A stretch of 6,364 bases of DNA from Nanobdellota archaeon. Its GTDB lineage: Archaea; Nanobdellota; Nanobdellia; SCGC-AAA011-G17; VGLX01. How positions within the stretch are numbered: the first letter of the stretch is position 1; each line of letters begins with the position of its first letter. A model generated the notes under the pieces. It was not told the origin of the DNA. It made no database searches and saw only the letters and a list, made by a program, of their open reading frames with translations. This document shows positions 3,942 through 6,364 of this stretch, piece after piece. The stretch lies in the NCBI GenBank assembly GCA_030691925.1, contig JAUYDG010000089.1, positions 1 through 6,364 on the forward strand, written 5' to 3'. The position numbers and the translations under genes were made by a program.

Positions 3942-6286
3942 AGGCTGAACTCTTCTTTTTTTCTCGCTGCTTCCAGCATAAGTTTTTTCTCTGCTTTTGC
4001 TACGAAGTATTTTATCTTCTTTACAGCGTCTATGTTTGCTGATATGCTGTCTATGCCCATCTTTACGAGCAGTTCTGCCATTTCTGCGTCGCTGCCTGCC
4101 TGGCCGCATATTGAGGTTTCGACATCGTACTGCTTGCATACGTCTATTACGTGTTTTATCTGCCTGAGCACTGCAGGGTGCTTTTCGTTGTAGAGCTTCT
4201 GCACTTTTGCGTTGTCCCGATCTATTGCCAGTGTGAATTGTGTCAGGTCATTGGTTCCGAAGCTTATGAAGTCTATGCCTTCTTCGCATATCTCTTTTAT
4301 TATCTGCACCGCTGCTGGCGTTTCCACCATTATTCCGAACTGTACGTCTTTCCTCGGCTCCAGGCCTGCTTCTTTTAGTATCTCTTTTGTTTTTTTGACC
4401 TCTTCTACGCTTATGACTAATGGTATCATTATTCCTACGTTTGTCAGCCCTTTTTCGTGGATTTTTTTTATCGCTTCGAATTCCGCTTTTAGCAGCTCTG
4501 GCTCGTCTAGGCTTCTTCTTACGCTTCTCCAGCCCATCATAGGGTTGGCTTCTACCGGCTCTTCTTCCCCTCCTTTAAGGTTCCTGTATTCGTCTGTTGG
4601 GGCGTCGAATGTCCTGTACCATACCGGCTTGCCTTTGAACGCTTCTGCTATCTTGCTGACGTCGTCTATTATTGTTTGTATCAGCTGCTCTTTCCTTCCA
4701 GATCTTATCATGTAGCTTGGGTGCTCACCGTGCCTCGCCAGCATTAAATTATTCCTTAATAGTCCTACGCCGTTTGCCCCTGTTGCCGCTGCTTTTTCCG
4801 CGAATTCTGGTATGTCCATTATGACTTTTATTTCTGTTACTGTTTCTACTGTTGTTTGCTCCATTTCGTATGATTCTTTTTCTTTTTTTATCTCTATTCT
4901 TCCTTTGTAGACTTTGCCTGCGCTGCCATCTACTGTCACGATATCATTCTCTTTGAGTATTTTTGTTGCGTTTTCTGTCCCGACTATGCATGGGATTCCC
5001 ATCTCCCGAGAAACGATCGCTGCATGGCATGTACTGCCTCCTTCATTTGTTACTATTGCTGATGCCCTTTGCATTGTCGGAACCATGTCTGGGTTTGTCA
5101 TCCTTGTTACGAGTACATCGCCTTTCAGTACTTTTCCCAGGTCTTCTATTCCACGTACTATTTTTACTGCTCCGCTTCCTATCCCCTGGCTTACTCCCTG
5201 TCCTTGCACCAGGGCTTCTGCTTCGATTTCTGGCGCTACTTCTTCTTTTTTTTCTTCTTTGCCGTACGGTTTTTTTAGAGTTGTTACCGGCCTTGACTGG
5301 ACTATGTATATGCTGCTTCCTTCTATCGCGTATTCTATGTCTTGTGCTGAGCCGTAGTGTTTTTCTATCCTTTCTGTCAGCTCTGCCAGCCTGCTTATTT
5401 CTGAGTCTGTCAGTATCTGTGTGTTGAGCTTTTCTCTCAGTATTTTTTTCTTTACCGTGTAGCCTATGTGCGGGTCTAGGGTGTACATCCAGTCCTGCTC
5501 GTTGAGCTTCTTGCTCTTTATTTTGAATGTTTCCTTGTCTATTATGTATTGGTCTGGTGTTATGCTTCCTGAAACTACTGATTCTCCTAGGCCCCAGCCT
5601 GCTTCTATCACTATTTCAGTTTCATCGTTGGTCATCGGATTTATTGAAAAAATTACGCCGGCCTTGTCGCTTCTTGCCATTCTTTGCACTACTACTGCTA
5701 TGAATACTTTCTCGTGCGGGAAGTTGTTCTTTACCCTGTAGTATATTGCCCTTGCTGTGAACAGGGATGCCCAGCATTTCTGGACTGCTTCTAACAGCCG
5801 TTTGTTCCCTTTTACGTTGAGGAATGTTGCCTGCTGGCCTGCAAAACTAGCAGTTGGTAAGTCCTCAGCTGTTGCACTGCTCCTTACTGCTACGAATGGC
5901 GGGTCTCTGCCCATCCTTATTATGTCTAATGCTTGTTTGCTTGCTTTTCTGAAGACCTCCTCGTTGACATTTAGGTTGTCGTAGCTTTCCTGTACGTCTT
6001 CTGCTATGTCCTGCGGCATTTTTGCGCTTAGGATTATTTCGTGGATCTTTTTTGATGCTGCCTGCAGCTCTTCATTGTTCTCAACGTTGAGGTCTTTTAG
6101 TATGCCGTATATTTCCTTGTCTATGCCTGTGCTTTCTATGAAGCGCTTGTATGCTTCTGCCGTTATGACAAACCCTGGCGGCACTGGTATGCCTGCATTG
6201 AACATCTCTCCTAGGTTGGCGCCCTTGCCACCTACTGTAGGTATGTCTTTTTTAGAAAGCTCTTTGAACCATGCAATGTTAGCCAT
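3938..6286 (-). CDS. ppsA: Phosphoenolpyruvate synthase (pyruvate, water dikinase)
   Basis: The enzyme catalyses ATP + pyruvate + water to AMP + phosphate + PEP, the cytoplasmic entry step of gluconeogenesis. At 782 residues it has full family length. The N-terminal ATP-grasp domain (about 1-335) has GGKGANLGE (19-27), AVRSSATAEDLP with Arg135, and the closing DIE/QSRP motifs (316-318, 330-333). A charged linker (about 337-358) leads to the swivelling phosphohistidine domain with GGSTCHAAIVSRE, where His421 carries the phosphate. The C-terminal PEP/pyruvate barrel (about 485-782) has YRTFDAPTDEYRNLKGG (557-573), NPMMGWR (581-587), metal-binding MVETP (653-657, Glu655), GTNDL (677-681) and the catalytic CGQAGSD (Cys727). 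All key catalytic residues I know of are present. The usual R-x-E-F after GLL reads RNNL (511-514) here, a mild departure. The ATG at 6286 is preceded by AGGTGG and a TATA box, so it is monocistronic in view and convergent with the HELGH cluster. Confidence 0.95.
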   Translation of the reverse strand: MANIAWFKELSKKDIPTVGGKGANLGEMFNAGIPVPPGFVITAEAYKRFIESTGIDKEIYGILKDLNVENNEELQAASKKIHEIILSAKMPQDIAEDVQESYDNLNVNEEVFRKASKQALDIIRMGRDPPFVAVRSSATAEDLPTASFAGQQATFLNVKGNKRLLEAVQKCWASLFTARAIYYRVKNNFPHEKVFIAVVVQRMARSDKAGVIFSINPMTNDETEIVIEAGWGLGESVVSGSITPDQYIIDKETFKIKSKKLNEQDWMYTLDPHIGYTVKKKILREKLNTQILTDSEISRLAELTERIEKHYGSAQDIEYAIEGSSIYIVQSRPVTTLKKPYGKEEKKEEVAPEIEAEALVQGQGVSQGIGSGAVKIVRGIEDLGKVLKGDVLVTRMTNPDMVPTMQRASAIVTNEGGSTCHAAIVSREMGIPCIVGTENATKILKENDIVTVDGSAGKVYKGRIEIKKEKESYEMEQTTVETVTEIKVIMDIPEFAEKAAATGANGVGLLRNNLMLARHGEHPSYMIRSGRKEQLIQTIIDDVSKIAEAFKGKPVWYRTFDAPTDEYRNLKGGEEEPVEANPMMGWRSVRRSLDEPELLKAEFEAIKKIHEKGLTNVGIMIPLVISVEEVKKTKEILKEAGLEPRKDVQFGIMVETPAAVQIIKEICEEGIDFISFGTNDLTQFTLAIDRDNAKVQKLYNEKHPAVLRQIKHVIDVCKQYDVETSICGQAGSDAEMAELLVKMGIDSISANIDAVKKIKYFVAKAEKKLMLEAARKKEEFSL
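3956..3962 (+). terminator. Oligo-T tract ending the plus-strand cluster
   Basis: Seven T in a row begin 14 bases after the TAG of paralogue 3, inside the last codons of ppsA (KKEEF). Position and composition fit a hairpin-less archaeal terminator for the five-unit cluster. It may be partly a by-product of AAA codons in ppsA. Confidence 0.4.
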
Positions 6287-6294
6287 TAGTTTTA

Positions 6295-6347
6295 ACCACC
6301 TGCTTTTTATTTAATAAAGCTGGAGGATTCTATATAAAGTTTTCTAA
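6295..6347 (-). promoter_or_regulatory. Archaeal promoter and ribosome binding site of ppsA
   Basis: On the minus strand, TTTATATAG (6338-6330) is the same TATA box as that of the 108-residue gene, preceded by GAAAAC in the BRE position. Transcription would start near 6309. AGGTGGT (6301-6295) gives a Shine-Dalgarno about 8-9 bases before the ATG, on a leader of roughly 20 bases. Confidence 0.65.
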
Positions 6348-6364
6348 GAAAAAATTGAAAAGAT

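Noticed and set aside
4914..5427. Overlapping plus-strand open frames opposite ppsA
   Set aside because: They are Leu/Ser/Phe-rich by-products of purine-rich ppsA codons, without ribosome sites or family motifs.
1..6364. CRISPR arrays, tRNA or rRNA genes, insertion sequences
   Set aside because: No spaced direct repeats, cloverleaf-like sequence, rRNA-like blocks, transposase frames or terminal inverted repeats were seen on reading both strands.

Overview
The window looks archaeal. All three well-defined promoters carry TTTATATA boxes about 25 bp before the expected transcription start. One of these transcripts would be essentially leaderless, while the other two have short leaders with Shine-Dalgarno sequences. 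The best-conserved protein is an archaeal-type phosphoenolpyruvate synthase, read largely with ATA for Ile and AGA for Arg where I checked. Small soluble HELGH proteins and a protein resembling the DUF483 family fit the same picture. A DPANN-type or euryarchaeal genome is my inference; nothing here fixes the taxon.

Layout. Bases 1-666 hold two minus-strand genes of unknown function in very AT-rich DNA: a 106-residue fragment running off the left edge and a complete 108-residue charged helical protein. Bases 667-790 are a divergent promoter region. Bases 791-3941 form a tightly packed plus-strand cluster of five reading units, with gaps of 1, 2 and 3 bases and one 14-base overlap. In order these are a DUF483-like Cys-rich gene broken by one in-frame TAA, a 268-residue HELGH protein of one zinc-peptidase type, and three tandem paralogues of about 200 residues. 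The paralogues combine HELGHY with a downstream E-x-x-A-D motif, as in M48 peptidases and minigluzincins, but have no membrane segments. Bases 3938-6286 (minus strand) encode the PEP synthase. It converges on the cluster with a 4-base overlap of the terminal codons, and each gene has an oligo-T tract lying inside the coding end of its neighbour.

How it works together. PEP synthase is ordinary central metabolism (pyruvate to PEP). The plus-strand cluster is the unusual part: four putative soluble gluzincin-type zinc proteins, probably made from one promoter and headed by a DUF483-like gene. I know of no described function for this combination. The triplication suggests either diversified substrates or dose. 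Whether the DUF483-like gene still makes a full-length product depends on whether the TAA at 1040-1042 is real.
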